From positions 335,455-399,454 of the forward strand of contig NMRA01000419.1 of NCBI GenBank assembly GCA_002633005.1: DNA of 64,000 bases, given 5' to 3'. This DNA is from Phoronis australis. Its lineage: Eukaryota > Phoronida > Phoronidae. Made by a program: the position numbers and the translations under genes. The notes below the pieces were generated by a model, which was not told the origin of the DNA, did not search any database, and saw only the letters and a list, made by a program, of their open reading frames with translations. Below, piece after piece: positions 10,520 to 21,729 of the stretch (the first letter of the stretch is position 1; every line of letters starts with the position of its first letter).

Positions 10520-13500
10520 CTACTTCTTCGGCCTTGGTGAGAAGAAGCTTGAAATACTTTTCATGCCTGTCCTGTCAGCCTTTGCCAACTTGCTCTGCGC
10601 GGCAGTCAGCTTTACTACCTGGAAATAAATTTTACTTTCACTAGCGGCTACCCCAATACCTGCACAAATAGCGTGCAAACTTTGTGTACGAAGTTAACTG
10701 AGGAAACAATGCGCACGACATGTCAGTGCTGCTCGTGTGCGATAAAGCTCATTGCAGTTGACTTGTACAGGAGTGTAAGGTGAAGCTTGTAAAAATTGTG
10801 TTCACTGGAGTGTGGCTAGCGTGCTAAGGCCACAAGGCAGCTTCTATTCCACCACCAACATCAGGTGCTCCCATCCATTTCCCAGCTGGGATCTAAATAC
10901 ATGTAGCACATAAAACATGTTTATGTTCATGGCGGTCTTCTTTTGTTTGGGGACTGGGGACCAGTGATGACTTAGTGATACTCTACACAATAGGCTGACT
11001 TGCAGATAATGGATCACTGTAATTGAAATTATCAAAATGCCACTAAATTTGAAGATATCTGAATAGTTTTTACACCTTGTAGTGTACGTCGTATAATAAA
11101 ATTTTCGTTCACTTTAATGAACAGACAGCTGGGTCTCGATGCATTTTCTGAAAAATAACACTTTTCTGAAACAAACATGTTAACTAAAAGTGTTATTCAG
11201 AATGTTATATGGGTGGGTTGCATAAAACTTCAAAACGTTTCTGCAGGATAAAAATGTATATTTCTAGGCCATCGGCCTTCTAAAAGTTAAAACAGAACTT
11301 CAAAAAATTTTGATTGTATGTATCATGTAAAATACATTGCTTAATGGCAACACGATGTGCGATAATGTGACGACATTGTTGGAATTCAGCACATAATTGT
11401 CATGTAACCGGGCCTAGACTTACTTCAAATTATTATGTAATTTATAGACACACAATTAGATTGAAACTTAATACATGTCTACCTTTTTGTTGTTGTTCTG
11501 TACTGTAAAGACACCATTTTTACTGTAATCCTCCACTGGACCGTTGTTTTCAGTTTTCATTTTCTAAAGAAAATTAAAAAGAACATTTTGACAAAATGAA
11601 CGCAAAAACTGGGGCTATAGTGTTCTGGATAGATGCATCATTATACTGGAAATTACAACAAAAATGGTAGCGCAACTCAGAAAACAACTGAAAATGAGCA
11701 GCAGTTTGTTTACACCAAGGTAAAGCACAAAACTTACAAATGCAGTTTCTTCATTCTTGGACTTTCTGTCCAAGACTTTCAACCCAATAATCTGACAGAC
11801 AAAACTGAACAATTCCCTTTCATTTGATCCAAGGTTTAAAAAGTACACAACCAAAACAATGCTGGGTAAGGATAGAAATAGTACATCTGTGCAGTTTAGA
11901 ATACAAATCTCCACAATCATGTTACTACCTTTTTAGGAGGTTCATCAACTTTTGCTTTCTCAACCACATCTTTGGTTCTGAAATGGCCAAAATAATATTA
12001 CTTGACAATGAACAGACATGTTAGGGAGGAAGAATCCATGGTTGTGACTTGAATAACACACATCACATCCAAAGATTATACTTCACAGAACACAAGTTTT
12101 GTCAGAAAAGCACCACATACTTTTTATTCTACAATTTTAAAAAATAATGCACTTTGTCTAAATATATTTCCCCAACAACACAATCTTGTCAGTTCCATAA
12201 ATTCCAGATATTGAGAAGTATTTAAACTTGATCTTGAATCAGGGACTCATCTACGATTTGAAAAGCGCGAATCTGAGGCGCGCTGCACTGAATGGGGAGG
12301 AGGTTGCTGAGGGAAAAATTGTAATGTACATAAAAATATGTCATATTCCTTGCATTTTAGCACACTGTTTGAATTTCTTTTCTTGTTCCAAGAACATCAC
12401 AGAGGGAAACTAAACAAAAAATAGGCCTGTTCCATTCAGGATGTGTGCATTGTTACTAGACTGCAAAAATCAAGATCTGTTAATCTTTTTAGTGAGATAA
12501 TCTGAGTAGAGTTGCATGTTAGACAGATAGCCAAAGCATGAGTTCAGGACTCGATGTATCTTGAAGCTCTCAAAAGAGAAGTGTATTTACTTTAGTTTAA
12601 TGCAGTTGAGAAAAACCATTTAAAATTATAAGAAAGTACATTAAGAAATGTATCCTAGCGTACACATGTCTACATTTCATTACATCGCACAGTACTGCAA
12701 TTCATTAGTCTACACTGAACAACACAACACATATCTTCAAGAAATTCACAATTCAGGCCTACCAGTGCTCAACATGGGGGAAAATCTTGACTGGAAAATG
12801 GGAGTGACGGCATATGTGCACTCGCGCTTGATACCCGGACTTGGCTTTGTAAAAGATCACAACCATCAAAAAGCTTCGAAACTCTGTGTTTGAATTTAGC
12901 GCTTGTATTTTCTAATAATTTTTCCCAGCGCTTTACTCGCAAATTTCGAGTCGTTTGGCTACAAGCATCATGGGCACAATGTGGTTACTAATGTCTTCTG
13001 CCGTGCATTATAAATGGATGCTTTGTTGAACTGAAACTTACCAAGTGGAAAGTCAATTACAGTCTTTCATAGTATGCTACAAGAAGTTTATTCTTAAAAA
13101 GAACCATTCTTTTCTTGCAGTTTTAAGAGCCAAATACCGGCCTGGTTTACAGCCGAAGGAACAGGTGCTGTGCATGAGACTGGCTGACCTACTTTTTCCA
13201 TGTGCGGCACACACAGGGGAAACTTGCCAATCACCCAATAACCATATGATAGAATAATTCTACAAAAAGCTGAAGTATTTCGAGGCGTTTACTTTCATGC
13301 TAATTTAGTCATTGAATACGTAACCAATATCACACATAAAATTTTTTCTCATGAAGTTTGCACTGCATTCTCACGCATCAATATACGTCGTTCAGTGGCT
13401 TGGATTTCATTTTTTTTTTCATTCATTCGATCGAGTTGCAACCGAACTATGCAGACAAATTAAGGAAGTTAGCACTAAGTTTTATCTGGTTTGGATGTTC

Positions 13501-16500
13501 AACGATATTGATGGCATTTGTATGGCAGGTCAGTGCTAGTACAATTTTGGCATGTATTCTTTTTTTCTCAAGGTGTATGTTCTCAGCTATTTCAAATTGG
13601 TTGCTCTGTTGAATACATTTAACGAGTGCCGCTTCAACTGCCGCGTTGGCACCTAGCATTAGGGGTACGACAAATCTTTTTTACTTCAGGTGTGGGTTCT
13701 TCAATTTCAAAGAATAAGTGTACAATATGTACATGTAGTTAGTGCTGGATGCAATGATTCTTGACACTCACCGTGCGGGGGATTCCATATGATGAAGTCA
13801 CCTTGACATTACAGAACAGGAAGGTATTCGCCAAAAATGGCTGTCAGTACTTGCCGATCGTCATTGTGGCATTTATAGTAAAAATATACAGCAAAAGTTT
13901 CTAATGTCGAGTTTCTTTTCTTAATATTTAGCGAACTTAAACAATGGACTGTAGGTTTCAATAAAATTTATAAATCATCATGTTAAAATTCTTTGCTTAG
14001 CCTTCATTTTCACTGAGGTTGTCTTAAAACAGGCTGTCTTTTTTCGGTCTTGGCCATGCCATTCAAAGCCGTCATTTTTTTAAAAGGGCTGTCCCAATGA
14101 TGCAGGGCTTGGAATGACCAATGACAAAAGACGCGGAAACTTTGAAACTTTTAGAGCCCAAATCATGCACACTACCCAGCCTTGAAATGGTCGATGTGAA
14201 CCTTTCCCCGACAAAAATCGTGAGGACTAAAAAAAAAACGTTATCAGTAGCATGCGTCTGCGTCCTTTTAGCTCGTCCGTCCACTCCCAACCCACACATT
14301 TTTGGCTGCAGAGCCGTAGTATTTGTCGCCGCGGTTTACAATAACACGAGTCGCCATTGAAAATCCCACCACGCTATCCTAGATGCCCCGGCAATGTTGA
14401 CAATTTACGTTCCTCCGAAACATAAAGAGCAACTTCCGCTTTTCGAGGTGAACGTCGTCTGCAACGCAGCGGTAAGAAAGGAATTTGTCGCAGAAATTTT
14501 ATATCAAATCCGATTTTTTTTACGCGGAAATATTATAAAATATGCGGACAGAACATTTGAAAAAAGTGGAAATCCGCGTTTCCACGGAAAATTCCAAGCC
14601 CTGATGATGGCCAAGACGGCCACTAGATGAGTCCCTATCTTGAATTCACGCCCTCTGACGAGTGTCTATGGGTCACTGGAGGTGTAAAACTTTAATTCCT
14701 AATGTAACTGACACACAGATGTTTATCAATCTGTTATTTCAGGAAGCAATGTTACGGTAAGTCAACACATAGTGTCAGGTCCATACCCCAGGTGTTCTTT
14801 AAGTTCTGTACTGAGCTCTTCAGTCAGATAATCACCAATAATACCATGAGCGTAGCGTAGATAGTCATCTAAAAGTACATAGAAAAAAATCATGGTAAAG
14901 TTTAGCTCAGAAAAATTTACATATCTGACAGTCCCAATGCACCCTTCTTTGTCAATGCCAACAATAAAGCCAACTATTGTTTGCCATAATGGTCAACAGC
15001 CATTTTACTAACTGAAGCTGAATTTCAACCTGTTTAGCTGGTTAGGTGTTTTTCTCCTATAAAATCAATCTCATAATAATCCTTACCATCACATGATAAT
15101 CACATGATTCCATTTCCGTTACCAATTCACGTCACAGATAATGTGCATGTGTGACATTTTCGTATTAATTTGCAATTTCAGGGTTAAAATCAAGTTTACT
15201 TTAGAAGTTAGCCAACCCTAAAATTAAGGATTCAAAAGTGGTTTATGTACCCCTTGCCTGTGAGTTAAGTTGGTAGCTAATTCAGCCATAAATCAAGATT
15301 GGAAGTGTGGTAATGTTATTAAAACCTAAGTGCTTCGATTATGAATTCAAAATTGACGGTTAAACAGGGGCAAAATGTAGCTTCACTAGACATCTAAATC
15401 TCAGTAAATTATTGCTGTGTACTAATGTAAGCTAATTCACAAAACAAACAACACTTTTACATTCTTTAGAAAAATTAGTTGGTGAGATTAGAAAAGCAGA
15501 AAGCACTCATTTCCAGAAAGATCCAAACCCTAATCAAACTGACTCCCTAAATCAACAAGACAAGTTGAGTTAAACAAACACCTACACTCACCCTGTGATG
15601 CGGGGTTACACTTTGTACTCCTAACAAAAGAGGCCACCTGAGATCCACCGGACACGTGCACACATTTCTCTTCAAGCACTTCACATAAGCGAGTTACCTG
15701 TTTAAACAGACATTACATGTGTCAGACAGTAGGCATAATGCTAATCTGCAATTCAACGGATAAAGATAATTTACGTCAAATGTAAATTTTGTAACTGCTA
15801 ACACTGTAGCTTCATCCATTGGTTAATTTTGTTTTAATTGGGGTTTGGAATTACCACCAAATGCACCATCAGTGTCCCATGTGAAGTTCTTGTAAAATAA
15901 ACTTTGTCAAAAGATGGCGCCACTGGTCACACTGTCCGCCGACTGCTGAAAACATTAATAGGAAAATTTCCACCACCCAAACAAGGTTACTTTAAAATTA
16001 TGACAGAACAATATTTAGAGCCCCAAAAATATTCAAGGCATTGGGAAGTAAAAACAGGGTCTAAATGTCGATATTGACAGAGTTTGAAAACCTTTCCAAA
16101 ATTAGGCCATGTCATACTAATCACAGGTGAAATTTCAGCTGTTTTTGAACGTAGAAACAATTGCTTTACAATAAGGAATATGCCGAGACTAATTTGTTAG
16201 ACTTTAGCCAACCTATTTCATGTTTAAGCCTTAATTAAGTGAGGGAAAATTCTTATAATAAATGACCAGAACCAAACACAGGAAATCTGTTCTTTACATA
16301 CTGTACTACATACAATTGAACAAAATCATAATTTAGAAAGCAATTAATAGCTGTCTGACACCTTAGCAAGCTAAAATTATGACAGATCATTTCCTTCTCT
16401 GAAAAGACAATATAATTCACTAAGTGTGTAAGAGTAAAGGAAATGGTGTTTGGGAAAGTGCATACCCCTGTTTGTCCACCTTGTACAAAATATTTATGAT

Positions 16501-19500
16501 AAAAATGTATTTCGTCAACAGCAATGACACTAGGTATAAAAGATGGCTCCAACTGTTCCCTTGCTCCCTTACGTATTAAACAGTGGCTCCAACTGTTTCG
16601 TTGCTCCCTTACGTATTAAACAGTGGCTCCAACTGTTTCGTTGCTCCCTTACGTATTAAACAGTGGCTCCAACTGTTTCGTTGCTCCCTTACAGAAAGAC
16701 ATTTTTCCATGGTCTGTAGTTAAGGAGGACACATTCAGGATTTAACTTTTAGCAACTGCCATTTTTTAATAAAACATATTTTCTCAATCAGGGTATTATT
16801 TTCAAATGAGAAACTTTAATCATGATTACAGTGGCGGATCTAGGATATCACAAGGGGGGGGCCAACATTTTGTCCGGCTGGAAGCATTTGCGCAAACTGA
16901 ACCACGATTGTAGATGCGCATAGCACCGAATGGGGGGAGGCAAACCCCCCTCCCGCCCAGGAAATTTTTCTGTTTTTACCTCTAAAAATCAAGCATTTCC
17001 CTTGATTCCTGAAGTATTATCCAAGAAAAAAAGGCAAAAAAAAGGAAAACGTGTCAAACAGGAAAACAAGCAAGTACCAAAGACTCGAACTCACGACCTT
17101 GCGTATAGAGCGCGCGTACGTAACCACTACACCACCACGATATATCTACCGATCTAATACTAAAAGACCTACTTGTTTATGGGCCACAGCGTTTGCGCGC
17201 GAAACCTACTTCTTTTTGTAATGCTTATTACACGTTTCATATTTTGTGCCATCAATTCTTAACAAATTTGNNNNNNNNNNNNNNNNNNNNNNNNNNNNNN
17301 NNNNNNNNNNNNNNNNNNNNNNNNNNNNNNNNNNNNNNNNNNNNNNNNNNNNNNNNNNNNNNNNNNNNNNNNNNNNNNNNNNNNNNNNNNNNNNNNNNNN
17401 NNNNNNNNNNNNNNNNNNNNNNNNNNNNNNNNNNNNNNNNNNNNNNNNNNNNNNNNNNNNNNNNNNNNNNNNNNNNNNNNNNNNNNNNNNNNNNNNNNNN
17501 NNNNNNNNNNNNNNNNNNNNNNNNNNNNNNNNNNNNNNNNNNNNNNNNNNNNNNNNNNNNNNNNNNNNNNNNNNNNNNNNNNNNNNNNNNNNNNNNNNNN
17601 NNNNNNNNNNGGGGGGGGCCCGGGCCCCCCCCCCCCTAAATCCGCCTATGGATTATGACTGCAATTTCACAAAATTCCGGTACTCGGTATATCAACCAAC
17701 GTTCACCTTTTGTTTTAACCAGCCAAGTGTTTTGTCTTTGTTGTATCTAAAAGCTTTGAAATCATCATCTCCTGCAATGAAAAATAGGGAGACACCATCA
17801 GCAACATACACAGTACAAATTAAAGAAAACAACACTGACCGATCTCGATACAGTACAGTACATTCTATCAAGGCCAATTGATCAGAAATTAATAGAATAA
17901 GGTTGATGTATTGCGTATAAAGCACTTAATATGCAGATGAAGCTACATACAAACGTTTTAATACATAAAAAATATGTCCAATTTTTAAGACAGATATATG
18001 CATGTCAACCCCACGAAACTCTCTTTATTAGCAGAATGCATTTACATGTACCTCTCACATCAGCTACTTGGTCCAATTGAGTCAGACCTGAACAGTCATG
18101 TAACCTCTGACACTCGGGGTACTCTTCATCTTGAACTATCTGGTCAAGGGTCATGAATTTTCCACCCTGCAAGCAATCAGCACTACTAGACAAGTACTTT
18201 ACATTTTGTCTCAAGAGTAAATTGAGTACAGTAAAATCTATTCAATTTCAAACAAAATAATTGCCAAATGTTGCATTTTTGTTGTTTTCAAGAGCCTCTA
18301 ACATGGCAGTGAATGCCCAAAAAAATTTCAACTGATTGTCTGATGATAGCCAAAAGACACAGAACTTAAACTTGGTAAAGCATTTGTAAGTTGGTGCTCC
18401 TTAACTTTTTCGATACAAAAATACCAACATAAAGTTTTACCTAAATGCTCACTAAAAACTAGATTTAAAGGACCTGGTATTATCAGTTTCCAGAAATGTG
18501 AAATTTCATGGAATTCCCTAGCGATGCAAAGGTACTCAACTGTGAACATTCTCACATATCACTGATTCCTACTACATGACATAATGTGGAGTTGAAAAAC
18601 AAAAAAATTACAGAAATTGGTGAAAACAGATAAACATTCAAAAATTAATAAAGCTTCAGACAAATATATCCAGTGAATGGATATAGATTTTTGTATTTAC
18701 TAATTTGCGAGACAAACTTAACATCTGTTCTCTGTTCATAGTTACGTACAACTGAACTTTTAGGAAGCCACAAATTGGTTACCTTACACTTCATTTTATA
18801 CTAAAAAGACAAGTTACGCCATATATTGCATAACAGAGAAGCAAACAATTGAAACTGTAAGGGTTCTGTTCCGCAGTTTTGTTTTTACCTTGGAAGATTT
18901 GATGAGATACGGAAGAACAAGAAATACTGGATCAACAGGTGTGCTCATGTTCAGACTGCCATCTGGAAACAGAAAACCAAATTAAACAATTACAGATTTT
19001 TCTTTTTCATAATCTGTTTAAATTTAGTAGTATTTCAAGTACACAAAGCTTATAAATGTATATTCACAACAAACAGAATTCCTTCTAAAATATCAGATCA
19101 CAGTGTAAGATTAAATTCAATTCGTACAAAACAAAGTAAAGCGGCAACTTTAGTTGCCAAATTAATACAACAACCATGACAGTCCTTAGATATAATTATA
19201 CTATTAGCATAAGGATAAGCCCATTTTATTTATCTCTTTTCCAAAACAACAGTCCTCATTGGATATTTGTAAGTACCTTGTTGTACACTTTGACCAATGA
19301 TCCAAGAACTGTATTTTTCTTTAAATGCCAACACTTCATAAACCTCTCTGTTGTTATTCCGAAATAGAATCATGCAGCTGTCATCTGAAACAAATATAAT
19401 TAAACCAGATTGCTGTTTGTCTTCCCGTAACGCGGCAATGTTCGTTGTGACAATCGTAACATAGCCCTTTACTTATCAACTTACAGTATGGGAATTGGCA

Positions 19501-21435
19501 AAAAACAAATCACCCAGAGAGAAGCTCTGAAAAATTACTAAAACATTAGTAATTCAAATAAGCTTAAGACAGCCCATTTTAAAGGAAATTCTTCTATGTT
19601 TTTGATAACAACCTTCAGTTGCATCACAGCGAGGCTTCTTTAAGTCACACAAAATTCACAATAATCATGCCTAGCATTAACTCATGAAATAAAATGAATA
19701 AAAAACTACACAATATCATATAATAGTTCAAGTCTCACTCCTCTTGTCTGACTTACATACCTGTCTTAGGGTGCCGAAGTTTGACAAATACTATCTTTGA
19801 ATCTTCACTGTTTTTTTGTAACACAGAATCTGCAAATAAACACATACAGTTACTAATTAATATTATGGCCAGAATGAGAAATCCCAGGTTTATACCCAAC
19901 CATGTTCATACAAGTCATTTGAAAAATTGAAGAAGGTGACAAAATCTTACTTGATAAGAAGGGAGGAGCCAAGCATGAACGGCGAAGGTGGGTAGGCAAA
20001 GAGTTGAATTAGCAAACAATAATCATCAAACATGGCTGAAACACTCCGCCTTGTGCCCTATGGCGGCTTACACATAAACTAAGTTAAACATAAACTAACA
20101 TTCATATACCTTTCTCTTTTAAGAAATGGAACTAAACTTAACAACAATACCCACCAGGACGATAAAGAATTCTAGGGCCTAAATAACATGTGACAATCTT
20201 AACTGTATTAAAATGAGTTCTCATGTGATCCCCTCTGCAACACCTTGAGTAGGTTCACAGCTGGTGCCACACGCATGGTCATATAGTTGGCTAATTGTTT
20301 GGATCATATAGTTGGCTAATTGTTTGGATCATATAGTTGGCTAATTGTTTGGATCATATAGTTGGCTAATTGTTTGGATCCTGAACACCACTTTACTGCG
20401 GAGATTTCTCAAGTATCTAATGACTGCTTGATTGTCTCAATGTCCAGCCTGAGGCGCTTATTATCCACCACTGCACTGCTTCTACAACACTCTTATTGTC
20501 CACGTAGACCACAACTCATTGCCATCTGCGGTAAATCTAACAATTCTTGTACCAAACTTCCAGTACATGCTATCCCTTCTTCTAAACTAAGCGCTTCCAC
20601 AGCAATGGTGGACCTCACCACTCATTTAATTTCATTGGCACATCAAGACTCGATTTTTGGTCTCAGTTGATACGCGGAATAATGTCGAGTGCGATATTAC
20701 TTCATCTACGCCACTCTTGGTACCTTTTGTGTATATATAATGTTCCAATGTTTTATCCCGTCGCGTTGAATCAGTCGAGGGAAATGGCCATGTAATAATC
20801 AACAGATACTTTAAGCAATATGACTAATGGTTTAATCAGTGTGAAGTAGTAATTCACCAAAACGCTTCCAGCGCATGGAGTGCCTATATGGTATGGCCAC
20901 CCTGAGACGGTCACTCAATCAGAACAAGGTGTACGTAGGCATTCTGCACCAACAATTGCGGGTAGGTGGTACATTTAGGAAAGCTCTTTTAAGGAAGTTT
21001 GTGAGACATGCGTGGGGTCCAATAAGGCTATTAAATTTCCATTTGGACCCAGCAAAAGCCCCACTGCATTGCCATTGGGGCATTGGGCCTTTTTGGCCTC
21101 AACCGCAGCAAAATGCAGTACTATAGTGAGACAGAAAAAAATCTACCCGCATAGGCTGGAGGGTTAACAGACCTGGCGCCCGCAGCAGGGGGTCTATCAA
21201 CAATTTTGCTTGCCAATATGAGTGACACCCCTGGGATGGCCATCGTCTCTCACCAGTTGAGACGGTGGAACAGCTACTACAACATGAGTTAGCAGTCAGT
21301 TAGCTGTCATTATTGTCGAGCAACTCTTGCAAGTTATCAAAATCAAAATATAATTGTAGCACTATTCAGTTTAGGGCTAACTATTAAGTTACCTTCAACT
21401 GCAACAACCCATTGTCGCTGCTCGGCGTTGGACAT
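10520..21435 (-). CDS. RNASEH2B: Ribonuclease H2 subunit B
   Basis: RNASEH2B is an accessory subunit of nuclear RNase H2, which removes ribonucleotides and RNA:DNA hybrids from the genome; it binds subunit C and links the enzyme to PCNA (family knowledge). Exons (minus): 21393-21435, 19761-19829, 19277-19384, 18889-18962, 18052-18166, 17707-17771, 15592-15697, 14787-14868, 11929-11977, ~11504-11563, 10520-10618; all phases agree, about 289 residues. The ATG is followed by SNAEQRQWVVAVED, then KIVFVKLRHPKT, STPVDPVFLVLPYLIKSSK, GGKFMTLDQIVQDEEYPEC, KTLGWLKQKV and DYLRYAHGIIGDYL, matching the triple-barrel and helical regions. The end, MKSISSFFSPRPKK, is a PIP-box-like motif. The donor of the tenth exon is uncertain (GTACAG at 11503 keeps phase; GTGTCT at 11514 does not). 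An assembly gap lies in the intron between exons 6 and 7. Confidence 0.93.
11978..14786. other. RNASEH2B intron 8
   Basis: Apart from the inverted-repeat element at 14103-14603 I see only AT-rich unique sequence. Open frames at 12648-12893 and 13351-13612 have no recognised domain and no matching splice sites. Confidence 0.55.
14103..14603. mobile_element. hAT-like MITE, 501 bp
   Basis: The ends are CAGGGCTTGGAAT and its exact inverse ATTCCAAGCCCTG (allowing one base), flanked on both sides by ATGATG, a likely target duplication (14097-14102 and 14604-14609). The interior is GC-richer than its surroundings and has no transposase. Just outside, GTCTTGGCCAT at 14047-14057 and ATGGCCAAGAC at 14607-14617 form a further perfect inverted 11-mer. 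The hAT assignment rests on the CAGGG terminus and is tentative, because 8-bp duplications are usual for that superfamily. Confidence 0.7.
16543..16693. repeat. 40-bp tandem repeat, ~3.7 copies
   Basis: GTGGCTCCAACTGTTTCGTT followed by GCTCCCTTACGTATTAAACA repeats at 16543, 16583, 16623 and 16663 within the RNASEH2B intron 15698-17706. Copies are almost identical. Confidence 0.85.
17083..17150 (-). repeat. tRNA-derived (SINE-like) sequence
   Basis: On the minus strand TGGTGTAGTGGTTA resembles a pol III A box and GAGTTCGAGTC a B box, at tRNA-like spacing. The flanking arms do not form a clean acceptor stem, so I read it as tRNA-derived repeat sequence inside the larger element, not as a working tRNA gene. 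Confidence 0.5.
17271..17610. other. Assembly gap (340 N)
   Basis: A run of N inside the RNASEH2B intron between exons 7 and 6. The G/C homopolymer-rich sequence at its right edge probably caused the sequencing failure. The neighbouring exons join in phase across it, so no coding exon is required here. Confidence 0.99.
19830..21392. other. RNASEH2B intron 1
   Basis: Contains the 25-bp repeat at 20277-20381. The rest, including open frames at 20362-20670 and 20875-21126, shows no recognised protein family. GGCCTTTTTGGCC at about 21087 is a short palindrome. Confidence 0.55.
20277..20381. repeat. 25-bp tandem repeat, 4 copies
   Basis: The unit GGATCATATAGTTGGCTAAT plus TGTTT is repeated four times almost without change in RNASEH2B intron 1. 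Confidence 0.9.
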
Positions 21436-21729
21436 TTCTACTGACTGAGCAGGTTTGGCTAATTTTTATCACTGTCAAGGTGTACTCTCGACACTCAGTG
21501 ACCTACTTATCAGACAGATTTGGCGGGAACCGCTTAAATCACTGAAAACTAAACTGTAAACAGATATAGTTTCCGTCATTCGGTACTACTATTTGTACTG
21601 ATAATTGAACATTTTCAATTCAGTAAAATAGCAAAGCTCCGATTAGCATTGATTGTACAGCATCAAACATATTATTTTAGTTTTGGTATTGGTTCAAACG
21701 GCCTTTATCAATGACCCAATTCAAGGAAA
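21436..21729. promoter_or_regulatory. Bidirectional RNASEH2B / RPP38 promoter with E2F-type site
   Basis: Only 294 bp separate the divergent start codons of RNASEH2B (minus) and RPP38 (plus), so both 5' UTRs and core promoters must lie here unless untranslated exons exist. TTTGGCGGGAA at 21519-21529 is an excellent match to the E2F/DP consensus, which drives G1/S genes. ATTGG at 21688-21692 is an inverted CCAAT box and CCAAT occurs near 21716. No TATA box is obvious near either start. Shared cell-cycle control is inferred, not shown. Confidence 0.75.

Larger units (their letters stand above)
16832..17652. mobile_element. Inverted-repeat DNA element interrupted by assembly gap
   Basis: The left end CAGTGGCGGATCTAGG and the right end CCTAAATCCGCCTATG are imperfect inverted copies, each followed inward by a long G run (GGGGGGGCC on one side, GGGCCCGGGCCC on the other). 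It contains the tRNA-like sequence at 17083-17150 and the 340-base gap. No transposase is visible in the sequenced part. Confidence 0.6.

Noticed and set aside
17193-17881. Plus-strand open frames across the N gap
   Set aside because: Most of their length is the 340-base gap translated as unknown residues.
21165-21195. Retroviral-type primer binding site TGGCGCCCGCAGCAGGG
   Set aside because: No long terminal repeat upstream or downstream and no gag/pol fragments nearby; similarity to a tRNA 3' end is short and probably chance.
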